Below the pieces are notes generated by a model that did not search any database, was not told the origin of the DNA, and was given only the letters and a program-made list of their open reading frames with translations. Source: Bacillota bacterium (GTDB lineage: Bacteria > Bacillota > Sulfobacillia > Sulfobacillales > Sulfobacillaceae). From it: a stretch of 64,000 nt of DNA. Of the stretch, positions 7,510 to 16,313 are shown in pieces. A program made the position numbers and the translations under genes. The first letter of the stretch is position 1. Every line of letters begins with the position of its first letter. Where the stretch lies: positions 30,973-94,972 of the forward strand of contig JAJZZH010000036.1 in the NCBI GenBank assembly GCA_021797675.1, read 5' to 3'.

Positions 7510-9392
7510 GCCGGCCACCCGACCAAGGACCCTCCCAGGGAACCGGATCGTGGAATCGAGGGCCCGAAGGCATGGGCCCCGGTGGAGGCTTTGCACGCCC
7601 CGTCGAAAGGGCCAAAAATCCCCGGCGGACCATGGTGCGTCTGGTGAAGGAGTTCCGCCCGTACCGGCTGCGCCTCGGTCTCGTCGCGGTGGCCGCCATG
7701 TTAAGCACCATTTTTGCCATTTGGAGCCCGAAAATCTTAGGAGATGCCACGACCGTCCTGTTCGTCGGCTTTATCGCGCGAATTCGCCACATTGCGCACG
7801 CGCATGTGGATTTCTCAGCAATTCTGCGTGACTTAACGCTCTTAGCCCTGCTCTACCTGGTAAGTTCCGGCTTCAGTTATTTGCAGCAGTATACGATGTC
7901 GGGCGTGGCGCAGACCATGGTCTTTCATCTGCGCGAGAGCCTCATGGAAAAACTTAATCGACTCCCGGTCCGATTTTTTGATACTCATCCCCATGGAGAA
8001 GTCCTAAGCCGCTTCGTCAACGACTTCGATAATATTAGCAGCACCTTGCAGCAAAGTCTGGCTCAGATGATAACGGCCATCGTCACCTTTGCGGGCGTGG
8101 TCGTGATGATGCTCACGATTAGCCCGTTAATGACTCTGGCGGTCGTCATTACCATGCCGTTAAGTCTCGTGGTCACCATGGTTATCGCCCGTCGCTCCCA
8201 GCGGTATTTTGTCTTGCGCCAGCGGCAGCTGGGAGAAATCAATGGCCACGTGGAAGAGATGTACACGGGCCACCTTATTATCAAGGCCTATGGCCATGAG
8301 GAGCGAGCCATCGACCACTTTGAAGCGATCAACGAACGCCTCTACGCTTCCAGTTGGAAGGCGCAGTTTATCACGGGCATCATTTTCCCCTTGGTGAACC
8401 TCATCGGCAACTTGGGGTATGTGTTGGTGAGCGTCTTAGGCGGCCTCTTAGTGGCCCGGCGGGCTATCCAAATTGGGGATATTCAGGCCTTTATCCAGTA
8501 TGCTCGTCAGTTTTCCCAACCCATCACCCAGTTAGCCAGTATTTCCAACACCATTCAGTCCACCATGGCCTCGGCGGAACGGATCTTTGAAATCCTGGAT
8601 GAATCCGAAGAGGCCCTTGATCCGAAGGCCTCCGGGGATGATAGCGCCCCGATAAGGGGACACGTAGTGTTTGACCAGGTATCGTTTCGCTACGATCCCG
8701 ATCAATCGCTCATCGACAACTTGACCATCGATGTGCAGCCCGGCGAAACGGTGGCCATCGTCGGACCCACGGGAGCCGGCAAAACCACCTTGGTCAATCT
8801 CCTCATGCGCTTTTATGACGTCCATGCCGGCCGCATTTATATCGATGGCATCGAGATTCGCGATCTGCCCCGCGCGCGATTGCGCAGCGAATTCGGCATG
8901 GTGCTGCAAGACACCTGGCTCTTTCACGGCACCATTCGGGACAATATTGCCTACGGACAAGAAGGTGCGACCGATGCCAACATTCGGGCGGCGGCGCAGT
9001 CGGCCCATGCGGATCATTTTATTCGCACCCTGCCCGAAGGCTATAACACCGTATTAAACGAAGATGCGTCGAATATTTCCCAGGGTCAGAGGCAATTATT
9101 AACCATTGCCCGGGCCTTTTTGGCTAACCCGTCCATGCTGATTTTCGACGAGGCGACATCCAACGTAGATACTCGCACAGAGATTGCCATTCAAGCCGCC
9201 ATGCAAACTCTGATGAACCATCGCACCAGTTTCGTCATCGCCCACCGTCTCTCCACCATTCGCGGAGCGGATCTCATCCTGGTCATGGACCACGGGCATA
9301 TTGTGGAACAAGGGTCCCATGAAGCGCTGATCAGCCGGCGCGGCTTCTATTACCAGCTCTACGAAAGCCAGTTCCACCGGGCGGTGATTTGA
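7506..9392 (+). CDS. ABC exporter half-transporter, catalytic partner (BmrD/YheH-like)
   Basis: 628 aa. A glycine/proline-rich, probably disordered N-terminus (about 45 residues) precedes six membrane helices and a C-terminal ATPase. Walker A is GPTGAGKTT, Walker B is LIFDEATSNVD with the catalytic Glu intact, and the H-loop is AHRLST. The signature is altered to ISQGQRQ. In heterodimers this altered signature faces the partner's degenerate Walker site, so the two proteins complement each other exactly as in BmrCD-type exporters. Four-base overlap with the upstream subunit. Likely exports hydrophobic drugs or lipids; substrate unknown. Confidence 0.94.
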   Translation: MSRPPDQGPSQGTGSWNRGPEGMGPGGGFARPVERAKNPRRTMVRLVKEFRPYRLRLGLVAVAAMLSTIFAIWSPKILGDATTVLFVGFIARIRHIAHAHVDFSAILRDLTLLALLYLVSSGFSYLQQYTMSGVAQTMVFHLRESLMEKLNRLPVRFFDTHPHGEVLSRFVNDFDNISSTLQQSLAQMITAIVTFAGVVVMMLTISPLMTLAVVITMPLSLVVTMVIARRSQRYFVLRQRQLGEINGHVEEMYTGHLIIKAYGHEERAIDHFEAINERLYASSWKAQFITGIIFPLVNLIGNLGYVLVSVLGGLLVARRAIQIGDIQAFIQYARQFSQPITQLASISNTIQSTMASAERIFEILDESEEALDPKASGDDSAPIRGHVVFDQVSFRYDPDQSLIDNLTIDVQPGETVAIVGPTGAGKTTLVNLLMRFYDVHAGRIYIDGIEIRDLPRARLRSEFGMVLQDTWLFHGTIRDNIAYGQEGATDANIRAAAQSAHADHFIRTLPEGYNTVLNEDASNISQGQRQLLTIARAFLANPSMLIFDEATSNVDTRTEIAIQAAMQTLMNHRTSFVIAHRLSTIRGADLILVMDHGHIVEQGSHEALISRRGFYYQLYESQFHRAVI

Positions 9393-9792
9393 CCGTCGGG
9401 GTGCCTCACCCGGCAGGCTTCAACCATCCGCATACTCGCGCCGGAACATGACCGAGCGTGTCGTCACCTTCCCTCGCGAAAAGGAGACCCTCATCGACCC
9501 CGCCAAGCGACCGACACCCGTGGCCCTCATGGTGACCTTGCGGCCCCCATCGGGTACCAGCGCTTTTTGCCGGCGGTGATTCACCGGGGCAAGGCTTTTT
9601 CGTCGGATAATGCCACGGCATTGCTAAATTGATTGACGAATTCCCTTCGATGCACTATGCGTTTTGGCATGGTGATGTTGTTCAGCGGTCCTGCGCTTCG
9701 CTGGTGGGTTCGACCTATTTTCTGACGCTGCCTTCCCCGTGGTGAGTCCCACCAGAGCGGCCTCTAAAACACCCAGCGTGGGCAACGCTCTG
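9393..9792. other. Intergenic stretch with a decayed plus-strand reading frame
   Basis: A plus-strand frame begins at about 9448 (MTERVVTFPREKETLIDPAK) and can be followed through at least one frame shift and one stop (near 9630) to about 9743 (ending FPSMHYAFWHGDVVQRSC and a few more residues). The amino-acid composition looks protein-like, but the family was not recognised. Probably a pseudogene remnant between two ABC exporter loci. Confidence 0.35.
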
Positions 9793-9821
9793 TTGAGTAA
9801 GTAAGTAAATTAGCTTATTCT
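9793..9821 (+). promoter_or_regulatory. Possible promoter of the third ABC exporter gene
   Basis: TTGAGT (9793-9798), 17-bp spacer, TATTCT (9816-9821). The spacer contains three AGTA repeats and part of an imperfect inverted repeat (TAAG/CTTA), so a regulator could bind here. Matches to consensus are 4 of 6 at each element. Confidence 0.45.
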
Positions 9822-9854
9822 TGGAACAAAGACCGCGCGGGAGGCGTTTACCAC

Positions 9855-11768
9855 ATGGGACTGGGGATGGGGCTCGGTATGGGCGGGGGCGGGATGCGTT
9901 CCGTATGGCAGCAGCAACGTAGCCTCTCGCAATTAAAAGACGGTCAGATGCCCGACATCAAAAATACCCTGCGGCGTGTTTGGCGAACGTTACTGAGACC
10001 GTATCGCCGTAATCTTTTGGCGGCCGTAGGACTGGTGGCGATTAGCGTGGTGATTGGCCTGATTCCGCCTTTGTTGCTTCGCGCGTTAATCGACCAAGCG
10101 ATTCCCCACCGGAATTTTCACGCGGTCATGGAACTGGCATCGGGGATGTTGCTCTTTCCCATCGCCGGTAGTCTGAGTTCGGTCGGTCAAACGTATGTCA
10201 ACACGATGATTGCGCAACGGGTCATGGCGGATTTGCGCGATCAACTGTATCGCCATGGACAGCGGCTCGGCTTAGACTTTTTCACCTGGTCGCGGGCGGG
10301 GGAAATTCACTCACGGTTCATTAACGACATCAGCGCTTTGCAAAACGTGTTGGCGGGCACGTTCACCGGAATCGTTTCGGGCGTGTTCACGATCACGTTT
10401 ACCTTGGCCACGATGGTGATCATCGACTGGAAACTGGCGGTGGTTTCGGCCATCGCCCTACCCTCGTTTGCGTTTCCGGTCTTGCATTTTGGTCGTCGCC
10501 GGTATCAGGCCGTGCAAGCGACGCAACAAGAGTTAGCCCGGTTGACCATGCTCTTGGAAGAGACTTTAACCTTGTCGGGAAGCATCGTCGTCAAAAGTTT
10601 CGGCACCCAGAGCTATGAACACCAACGGTTTGCCGAAGCCACCGAGGGGGTGCGCAAATCCCAAATTCATCAGACCTTGGTGGGTCAGTGGCTGGCCGTA
10701 GTCGTCCAAGCCTTATCGAGCCTGGGACCTGCGCTATTATATGGTTACGGCGGATATTTGGCGGTCACCCATCAAATTCGGGTGGGAACCATCGTCGCCT
10801 TTGCCGCCTATCTCGGTCAATTGTATGCGCCGGCGTCAAATCTGGCTGGAATCAACACGACTCTGCTGGGCGGTTTGGCGCTGTTTGACCGGATTTTTCA
10901 GTTCCTGGATGTTCCGGTGGCGGTGCCCTTGCCCGACCCTGGAGTTCAGATTCCTCCGCTTCGGCAGGATTGCCCGGTGATTCGGTTTAAGGGCGTATCC
11001 TTCGCCTATAATGCAACGACGCCAGTCTTGTTCAACGTCGATTTTTCGGTGCGCGCCGGCCAATTGGTGGCCTTAGTCGGTCCGAGTGGCGCCGGCAAGA
11101 CGACGATTCTCTCGTTGATGGCGCGGTTTTACGACCCCAGGGAAGGTCAGGTTCTGATCCACGGGGAAGACTTGCGGGTGGTCAACGACGACGACTTTCG
11201 ACAGAAAATCGGCTTGGTGACGCAGGAATTGTTTCTTTTTCACGCGTCACTCTTGGAGAACATTACCTACGGCGGACGTGCCGTTCGTCCCCAGGACGTG
11301 GAGCGGGCGATCGAGGCCGCACAACTCTCCGAACTGATTGAGCGCTTGCCCGAAGGGGTCAACACCCTCGTCGGCGAACGAGGGTATCGCCTATCGGGAG
11401 GCGAAAAACAACGGGTGGCCATTGCCCGTGCGATCTTGCACGACCCGGAAATCCTGCTCTTAGATGAGGCGACCAGCTCCCTAGACTCGCACTCGGAACG
11501 CTTAATTCAAGACGCCTTGAGCCATCTCTTTCAAGGACGCACTGTGGTGGCCATTGCCCACCGCCTGTCGACCATTTTGGCCGCCGAGCAAATTTTGGTC
11601 ATCGACCGCGGACGGGTGGTTGCCCATGGCCGCCATCAGGAGCTTTTGCAGCAAGGCGGCTTATACGGGTTGCTCTATGAAGAACAATTTGGACCGCAGC
11701 ACTCAACGTCCGAACCGAAGTCCGCTTCTTACACGGCTCGCGGATACGACTTTGCTAACCGGCATTAG
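9855..11768 (+). CDS. ABC exporter, ATP-binding/permease protein (homodimer type)
   Basis: 637 aa, start ATG behind GGGAGGCG. A glycine/methionine-rich N-terminus precedes the six-helix membrane domain (about 55-345). The ATPase domain has GPSGAGKTT (Walker A), LSGGEKQRVAIARAI (signature), LLLDEATSSLD (Walker B with catalytic Glu) and AHRLST (H-loop). All catalytic residues are present, so it can work as a homodimer, unlike the upstream pair. The family includes MsbA/LmrA-like lipid and drug exporters. It lies between the heterodimeric exporter and a TetR/MFS pair, making the region an efflux cluster. The last 25 residues or so are not conserved. Confidence 0.93.
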   Translation: MGLGMGLGMGGGGMRSVWQQQRSLSQLKDGQMPDIKNTLRRVWRTLLRPYRRNLLAAVGLVAISVVIGLIPPLLLRALIDQAIPHRNFHAVMELASGMLLFPIAGSLSSVGQTYVNTMIAQRVMADLRDQLYRHGQRLGLDFFTWSRAGEIHSRFINDISALQNVLAGTFTGIVSGVFTITFTLATMVIIDWKLAVVSAIALPSFAFPVLHFGRRRYQAVQATQQELARLTMLLEETLTLSGSIVVKSFGTQSYEHQRFAEATEGVRKSQIHQTLVGQWLAVVVQALSSLGPALLYGYGGYLAVTHQIRVGTIVAFAAYLGQLYAPASNLAGINTTLLGGLALFDRIFQFLDVPVAVPLPDPGVQIPPLRQDCPVIRFKGVSFAYNATTPVLFNVDFSVRAGQLVALVGPSGAGKTTILSLMARFYDPREGQVLIHGEDLRVVNDDDFRQKIGLVTQELFLFHASLLENITYGGRAVRPQDVERAIEAAQLSELIERLPEGVNTLVGERGYRLSGGEKQRVAIARAILHDPEILLLDEATSSLDSHSERLIQDALSHLFQGRTVVAIAHRLSTILAAEQILVIDRGRVVAHGRHQELLQQGGLYGLLYEEQFGPQHSTSEPKSASYTARGYDFANRH

Positions 11769-12071
11769 GCCGGTTCGAGACGAGCTGAACGTGGTCGGAG
11801 ATTTTGGAAGGATATCCCCAAGGTCGCCCAGGGACAGGGCTGGGCTAACCCGTGACCGTCATGGAATGGGTAAATCCATTCCTCACCTGGTGGTCGACAA
11901 ATCCGCTCAATTATGTCCTTCCCTTATGATCGACGTTCCGCAAGTCAGGGAACGAGAAATCGGGGTATTTATTTGGACGGTTACCCGGAGGGTTCCCACA
12001 CAAACCCCTGAACCCTCGGCACCTTGAGAGCCTCCAAAAAGCGGCCAAGCCGTTACCATCGCTTTGGGCGG
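11769..12071. other. Intergenic stretch before the TetR gene
   Basis: About 300 bp without a credible gene. A frame is open here (11554-12027) but it is a shadow of the ABC gene continuing beyond its end. The regulatory signals of the TetR gene begin at 12072. Confidence 0.5.
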
Positions 12072-12117
12072 TTGACAGGACGTCGGAACATCATCTATAT
12101 TCAAGCAAGACTTGCTT
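12072..12117 (+). promoter_or_regulatory. Promoter and operator of the TetR-family gene
   Basis: TTGACA (12072-12077), 18-bp spacer, TATATT (12096-12101). It is immediately overlapped on the downstream side by a perfect palindrome AAGCAAG-A-CTTGCTT (12103-12117). A Shine-Dalgarno AGGAG and the ATG follow within 14 bp. The palindrome covers the transcription start, the classic place for an autoregulating TetR repressor to bind. Confidence 0.8.
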
Positions 12118-12130
12118 ACAGGAGACACCG

Positions 12131-12739
12131 ATGCATCACCCTGAAGAAACCAAGCAACGAATTCTGAAAGCCGTGCGAGCGCTTTGGGAAGAAGGGGGAT
12201 TTCCCGCCATTACCACCCGCGCCGTGGCGGTAACCGCCAAAGTCAACGAAGTAACGCTGTTTCGCCACTTTGGCAGCAAGGAAGGCCTGATCCGAGCCAT
12301 GATCGACGACGTCATCGGCCGCCTGGACAGCCGCAACCTGGTCGCCGCCGACGAGGCGCCCACGCTGGCTGCCGACCTGGAGCACTGGGCGCGGACGTAT
12401 GTGGAGCAAACCCTGCCCATTGCCGACGTGATGCTATTAAACCTGGTGGAAGCGACCCGCGATCCGGAGAGCAGTCCCTGGCCCCAGGAGTTTGCAACGC
12501 GGCTCCCGCAAGCCCTGGCGCGTCACTTGGAAAGCCTTCAGGCCCGGGGTCGGATCAGCGCGGTACCCTGCGAAGAGGTCGCGCGATACTTTTACGCCGC
12601 CTTGTTTGCTCATGTCGTGAGTGCCCGCGCCCGACCGAATTTCGATGCCGACGCGCTGAGCACCAACATTGCTGGAACCTTTGCGGCTCTCTTGGCGCCG
12701 CCAGCCCCGGTCGGTGGCGACGGCCGGAGCCCCTCGTAG
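12131..12739 (+). CDS. TetR/AcrR-family transcriptional regulator
   Basis: 202 aa. The N-terminal helix-turn-helix (about residues 12-55) includes ITTRAVAVTAKVNEVTLF, then RHFGSKEGL, the standard TetR recognition helix region. The C-terminal ligand domain is all-helical and unclassified. It lies behind its own operator-bearing promoter and 105 bp upstream of an MFS drug pump, so it most likely represses itself and the pump. The gap to the pump contains only a short inverted repeat (GGTCGG/CCGACC, 12767-12785). Confidence 0.92.
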   Translation: MHHPEETKQRILKAVRALWEEGGFPAITTRAVAVTAKVNEVTLFRHFGSKEGLIRAMIDDVIGRLDSRNLVAADEAPTLAADLEHWARTYVEQTLPIADVMLLNLVEATRDPESSPWPQEFATRLPQALARHLESLQARGRISAVPCEEVARYFYAALFAHVVSARARPNFDADALSTNIAGTFAALLAPPAPVGGDGRSPS

Positions 12740-12844
12740 ACCGGCGTTCGTCCCGCTTTCGATTCCGGTCGGGTGGACTCCGACCTGAGATAATGACGGT
12801 TTGATGGGCTGGCCGGCGTTTGGGCCGGCGACGAGGAGGAGAGA

Positions 12845-14983
12845 ATGACAAGCATGGCAACCCCCAGTGTAAACGAACGCCGCGTCGTCCTCGTAGGCAT
12901 CTTTCTTTGCATCTTTTTGAGTGCCTTGGACCAAACCATTGTGTCCACGGCTTTGCCGCGCATCGTGCAGGATTTGGGCGGAACCAACCTGTATGCTTGG
13001 GTGGCGACGAGCTATCTGCTGGCTTCGACCATCGCTCTGCCGATTAGCGGACGGCTCGCCGATCAAGTCTCCCCCAAATATATTCTGTTGGTGGCGGTGG
13101 CGTTGTTCTTGGTGGGTTCTGCGCTATCCGGGCTGTCTCACTCGATGGAAGAGTTAATTATCTTCCGCGGCATCCAGGGACTCGGCGGCGGCGCCATCTT
13201 TTCCGTTGCCTCGACCGTGATCGGCCTCTTGTTTCCGCCGCGCGAGCGCGGACGGGTCCAAGGAATGTTCGGTGCCGTCTTCGGCCTGGCCAGTGTCGTT
13301 GGTCCCTATCTCGGCGGGCTCCTGACCGACAGCCTGTCTTGGCGCTATGTCTTCTATGTCAATATGCCTTTTGGCGTGGTCGCCTTATACGTCCTTTTGG
13401 TGCATATGCCGCTCCTGCGGGTTCCCCGCCGGCAGGCGTTTGACGGGGCCGGCGTCGTCGCCTTGATCGCTTGGACCGTGCCGCTGCTCTTAGCCCTTTC
13501 CTGGGCGGGAACCCGCTATGCCTGGCTCTCTCCTCAAATCCTAGGCCTGTTGACGTTCGCCACCGCCGTCTTGGTCCTGTTTTACTGGATCGAGCGGCGT
13601 TCATCCGCCCCGTTGTTTCACATGGGGCTGCTCGGCAACCCGACTTTTACCTGGGCCGGTATCGGCACCTTATTTTTTGGCGCCTCGTTTTTGGGATCGG
13701 TCCTGTTTCTGCCTTTTTATTTAGTGATGGCCAAGAACGTGTCGCCGCTCCATGCCGGCCTGGTGATGACGCCGCTGACCGCCGGCGTCGTGATAGGCAG
13801 CATGCTAGGCGGCATCTGGGCATCGCGGTTAGGCCGGGTGAAGGTGCTGCTCCTCATAGGCAACATCTGGGCGATGACCGTCTTCTTCGTCCTCTATGCG
13901 ACGTTACGGCCGACCATGCCGATGGCACACCTGATTCTCTTCATGATTTTGCTTGGCGTAGGCATCGGTCCCGGCTTCCCGCTCTATACGTTGGCCGTGC
14001 AAAACGTGGTGCGCATGGACCAGATGGGTGTGGCTTCCAGCGGGAATCAGTTTTTCCGGCAGATCGGCTCGTCTATTGGCGCCGCGGTCATGGGGGTCTT
14101 GGTGGTCAGCACGCTGAAAACAGAGATCCCGCAGCATCTGCCGTCTGCCCTGCGAGGTCGAGCTGCGGCATTTTCCGTCCATTCGAACGCTCTCACCGAC
14201 CAAACCCAGACCCGGCACCGCATCATGGTCCACTTTCGCCAGACCGCAAACCTGGCCGAGGCGGCCATCCGCGGCAATCCCGCCGCCTATCGCACCCTGA
14301 CGGTGCATCAGACGTTGCCGCCGCGCTTCGCCCGCGACATCCCGCCGGGGGGCGTCCCCGCCCTGGTCCGGGCGTCGACCGCGCGCACGCTAAAACAGGT
14401 GGCAGCCGCCATGGCGGGTAACCCGGCAGCGCTAAGCGCGGTCGCCGCCGACCGCGCGCTGCCGCCGTCGATCAAGCAGCTGGCCATCCATCCGCCGCAC
14501 GCTCTCTCTGCCCGCCGGGCGGCGCTGGCCCGGGTGCGCGCCGATCTCACGGCCAGGGAGCCGGACTTCATCCGCCGGCTCGAGCAACGCGCCATCTCGT
14601 CTGTACGCCGCGCCATCCTGCAGGCCGGCGCCAAGACCTCCGCTCAGGTCGTACGCGCCTTGACCATCAGCATCAGCAATGCGGTCAAACGTGTGATGGG
14701 CATGGCGGGCATCCTGGCCATCATGGCCCTGGGAGCCAGTCTCCTGTTGCCCAATCTTGAACTCCGGCGCAAGGCGGCCACCCCGCCAGCGCCGGCCAAT
14801 GGGCAGCGCGGCGCGATCCTCCGGCTCGCCCTGTTGGCCGTGGTGCATCACCGCCGCGGGGCGCGGCCCGATGCGCCGCCCCGCGATCGCGAGCGGATGG
14901 AACGGGCGTTGCAACTATTGACGGGGATCCTCGGCGGACCGAACCGAGGCCAACCGGACAAGACCGACGATGCAACCCCCTGA
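12845..14983 (+). CDS. MFS drug:H+ antiporter, DHA2 (EmrB/QacA) family, with a large insertion
   Basis: 712 aa, start behind GAGGAGAG. Residues 1-430 and 620-645 make up a 14-helix DHA2 transporter: LDQTIVSTALPRI in helix 1 and GLASVVGPYLGGLL (motif C, GxxxGPxxGG) in helix 5 are typical. Between helix 13 and the last helix there is a ~190-residue alanine/arginine-rich insertion (about residues 435-620), much longer than the usual loop. It contains two similar units (GNPAAYRTLTVHQTLPPRF and GNPAALSAVAADRALPPSI). The C-terminal cytoplasmic tail is also long and charged. Probably exports cationic or amphipathic drugs, under the upstream TetR regulator. Confidence 0.92.
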   Translation: MTSMATPSVNERRVVLVGIFLCIFLSALDQTIVSTALPRIVQDLGGTNLYAWVATSYLLASTIALPISGRLADQVSPKYILLVAVALFLVGSALSGLSHSMEELIIFRGIQGLGGGAIFSVASTVIGLLFPPRERGRVQGMFGAVFGLASVVGPYLGGLLTDSLSWRYVFYVNMPFGVVALYVLLVHMPLLRVPRRQAFDGAGVVALIAWTVPLLLALSWAGTRYAWLSPQILGLLTFATAVLVLFYWIERRSSAPLFHMGLLGNPTFTWAGIGTLFFGASFLGSVLFLPFYLVMAKNVSPLHAGLVMTPLTAGVVIGSMLGGIWASRLGRVKVLLLIGNIWAMTVFFVLYATLRPTMPMAHLILFMILLGVGIGPGFPLYTLAVQNVVRMDQMGVASSGNQFFRQIGSSIGAAVMGVLVVSTLKTEIPQHLPSALRGRAAAFSVHSNALTDQTQTRHRIMVHFRQTANLAEAAIRGNPAAYRTLTVHQTLPPRFARDIPPGGVPALVRASTARTLKQVAAAMAGNPAALSAVAADRALPPSIKQLAIHPPHALSARRAALARVRADLTAREPDFIRRLEQRAISSVRRAILQAGAKTSAQVVRALTISISNAVKRVMGMAGILAIMALGASLLLPNLELRRKAATPPAPANGQRGAILRLALLAVVHHRRGARPDAPPRDRERMERALQLLTGILGGPNRGQPDKTDDATP

Positions 14984-15023
14984 CCCCCGGCGATCTCCGG
15001 GCATCGCATCCATCGTATAGCCA

Positions 15024-16079
15024 TCATCCATCGCCGTCGTTCTCGGCGTCGGGGATGGATGGGGCGGGAAAGGCCCGATAATATTGACGGGGCACCTGCA
15101 CGCTCCCGCCCAGGTGGAGTGCGGAGGAATTGGCCCAGTAGGGGTCGGCCAGCATTCCGCGGCCAATGGCGACCAGATCCGCCTCACCTCGGCCCAGGAC
15201 CGCTTCGGCGACCCGACAGTCTTCGAGCATGCCCACCGCAATCACCGGCACCTCGCAATCGCGTTTGATGCGGGCGGCATACGGCACCTGATACCCTGGA
15301 TAGACGCGGTCAGGTAGCGCCGCCGCATTCCCCCCCGAAGAGACGTCAAAACCATCCACTCCGGCATCGCGAAATCGCCGTGCCATTTGCACCATCTCGT
15401 CAAGGTCATAACCGCGAGGGTCGTACTCCACCGCCGAAATCCGCATCCAAAGCGGCATCTGGGCGGGAATCGCCGCACGTACGGCCTCAATGACTTCCAG
15501 CGCAAACTGGGGCCGGTCGCCGTAGCGATCCTCGCGATGGTTAGACATCGGCGACAAAAACTGATGAATCAAATAGCCGTGGGCCCCATGCAGTTCGACG
15601 GTGTCGGCGCCGGCGGCAACCGCCCGCCGGGCTCCGTGATGAAAGGCCTCGACCACCGCCTCGACCTCGCTCGTGGTCAAGGCGTGGGGCACGCGGTAGC
15701 TTTGCGCGAACCGAAGCGCCGAGGGCGCGACCGGCCGCAATTCGGCCGACTCTGTCTTGCGCCCGGCATGGGCGATTTGAATCCCCACTTTGGCTCCATA
15801 GCTGTGAATCTGGTCGATGATCTCCCGAAACGCGGGGACCTGCGCATCGTCCCAAATCCCTAGGTCACGCGTCGTAATCCGGCCGTCCGGCAAAACATCG
15901 GTCATTTCCATCATGACCAGGCTCGTCCCGCCCACGGCCCGGCTGATATAGTGCGTTCGGTGCCAGGCGTTGGGACGACCATCGCCATCCCAGACCGAGT
16001 ATTGGCACATGGGCGACATCATGATGCGGTTCCGCAAATGGAGTCCCTTGTAGTGAAACGGTTGCAGCAAGTGAATCAT
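15024..16079 (-). CDS. NADH:flavin oxidoreductase, old yellow enzyme family (YqjM/NamA-like)
   Basis: 351 aa FMN-dependent ene-reductase of the YqjM (thermophilic-like) class. The N-terminus MSPMCQYS carries the regulatory Cys of YqjM-type enzymes near the flavin. ELHGAHGYLIHQF contains the H-x-x-H substrate-binding pair near residues 173-176. Later segments VIAVGML and ADLVAIGRGMLADPYW bind the FMN phosphate. These enzymes reduce activated C=C bonds, nitro groups and maleimides using NAD(P)H and often serve in detoxification. Start ATG at 16079 behind TAGGAGAG. It is convergent with the MFS pump, 40 bp apart. Confidence 0.94.
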   Translation of the reverse strand: MIHLLQPFHYKGLHLRNRIMMSPMCQYSVWDGDGRPNAWHRTHYISRAVGGTSLVMMEMTDVLPDGRITTRDLGIWDDAQVPAFREIIDQIHSYGAKVGIQIAHAGRKTESAELRPVAPSALRFAQSYRVPHALTTSEVEAVVEAFHHGARRAVAAGADTVELHGAHGYLIHQFLSPMSNHREDRYGDRPQFALEVIEAVRAAIPAQMPLWMRISAVEYDPRGYDLDEMVQMARRFRDAGVDGFDVSSGGNAAALPDRVYPGYQVPYAARIKRDCEVPVIAVGMLEDCRVAEAVLGRGEADLVAIGRGMLADPYWANSSALHLGGSVQVPRQYYRAFPAPSIPDAENDGDG

Positions 16080-16313
16080 ATGGTTGCTCTCCTAGCTAGA
16101 TGTCTTGGCACACGCCACGGGAACATCAGAAAGACGACTCCCATCTGGATAACTGTACACCTTTTTTTCCATGGTCTTCGCCCAAAGTCCCTCAGGGCTC
16201 CCATCGTCTTCGCGGTGGCGCCCCGAACCCTGCGCGATCGCACCCCAAAACGCCCCATGCGGCGCACCCTCCTCGCGAATGGCAACCCGCCGCCAGCGCA
16301 CTTTGTCGTCCGA

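Noticed and set aside
7373..9017. Long minus-strand frames opposite the ABC exporter genes
   Set aside because: They have no Shine-Dalgarno and no family motif, show the His/Arg/Asp-rich bias of antisense shadows, and overlap genes whose catalytic motifs are all intact.
9793..9821. Possible shared operator between the 9855 gene and the TetR gene
   Set aside because: The AGTA repeats and the AAGCAAG palindrome of the TetR operator do not match; no evidence that one TetR controls both.
12184..14421. Plus-strand alternative frames over the TetR and MFS genes (206 and 316 aa)
   Set aside because: Arg/Gly/Pro-rich shadows of high-GC genes; no motifs. The real frames carry TetR and DHA2 signatures.
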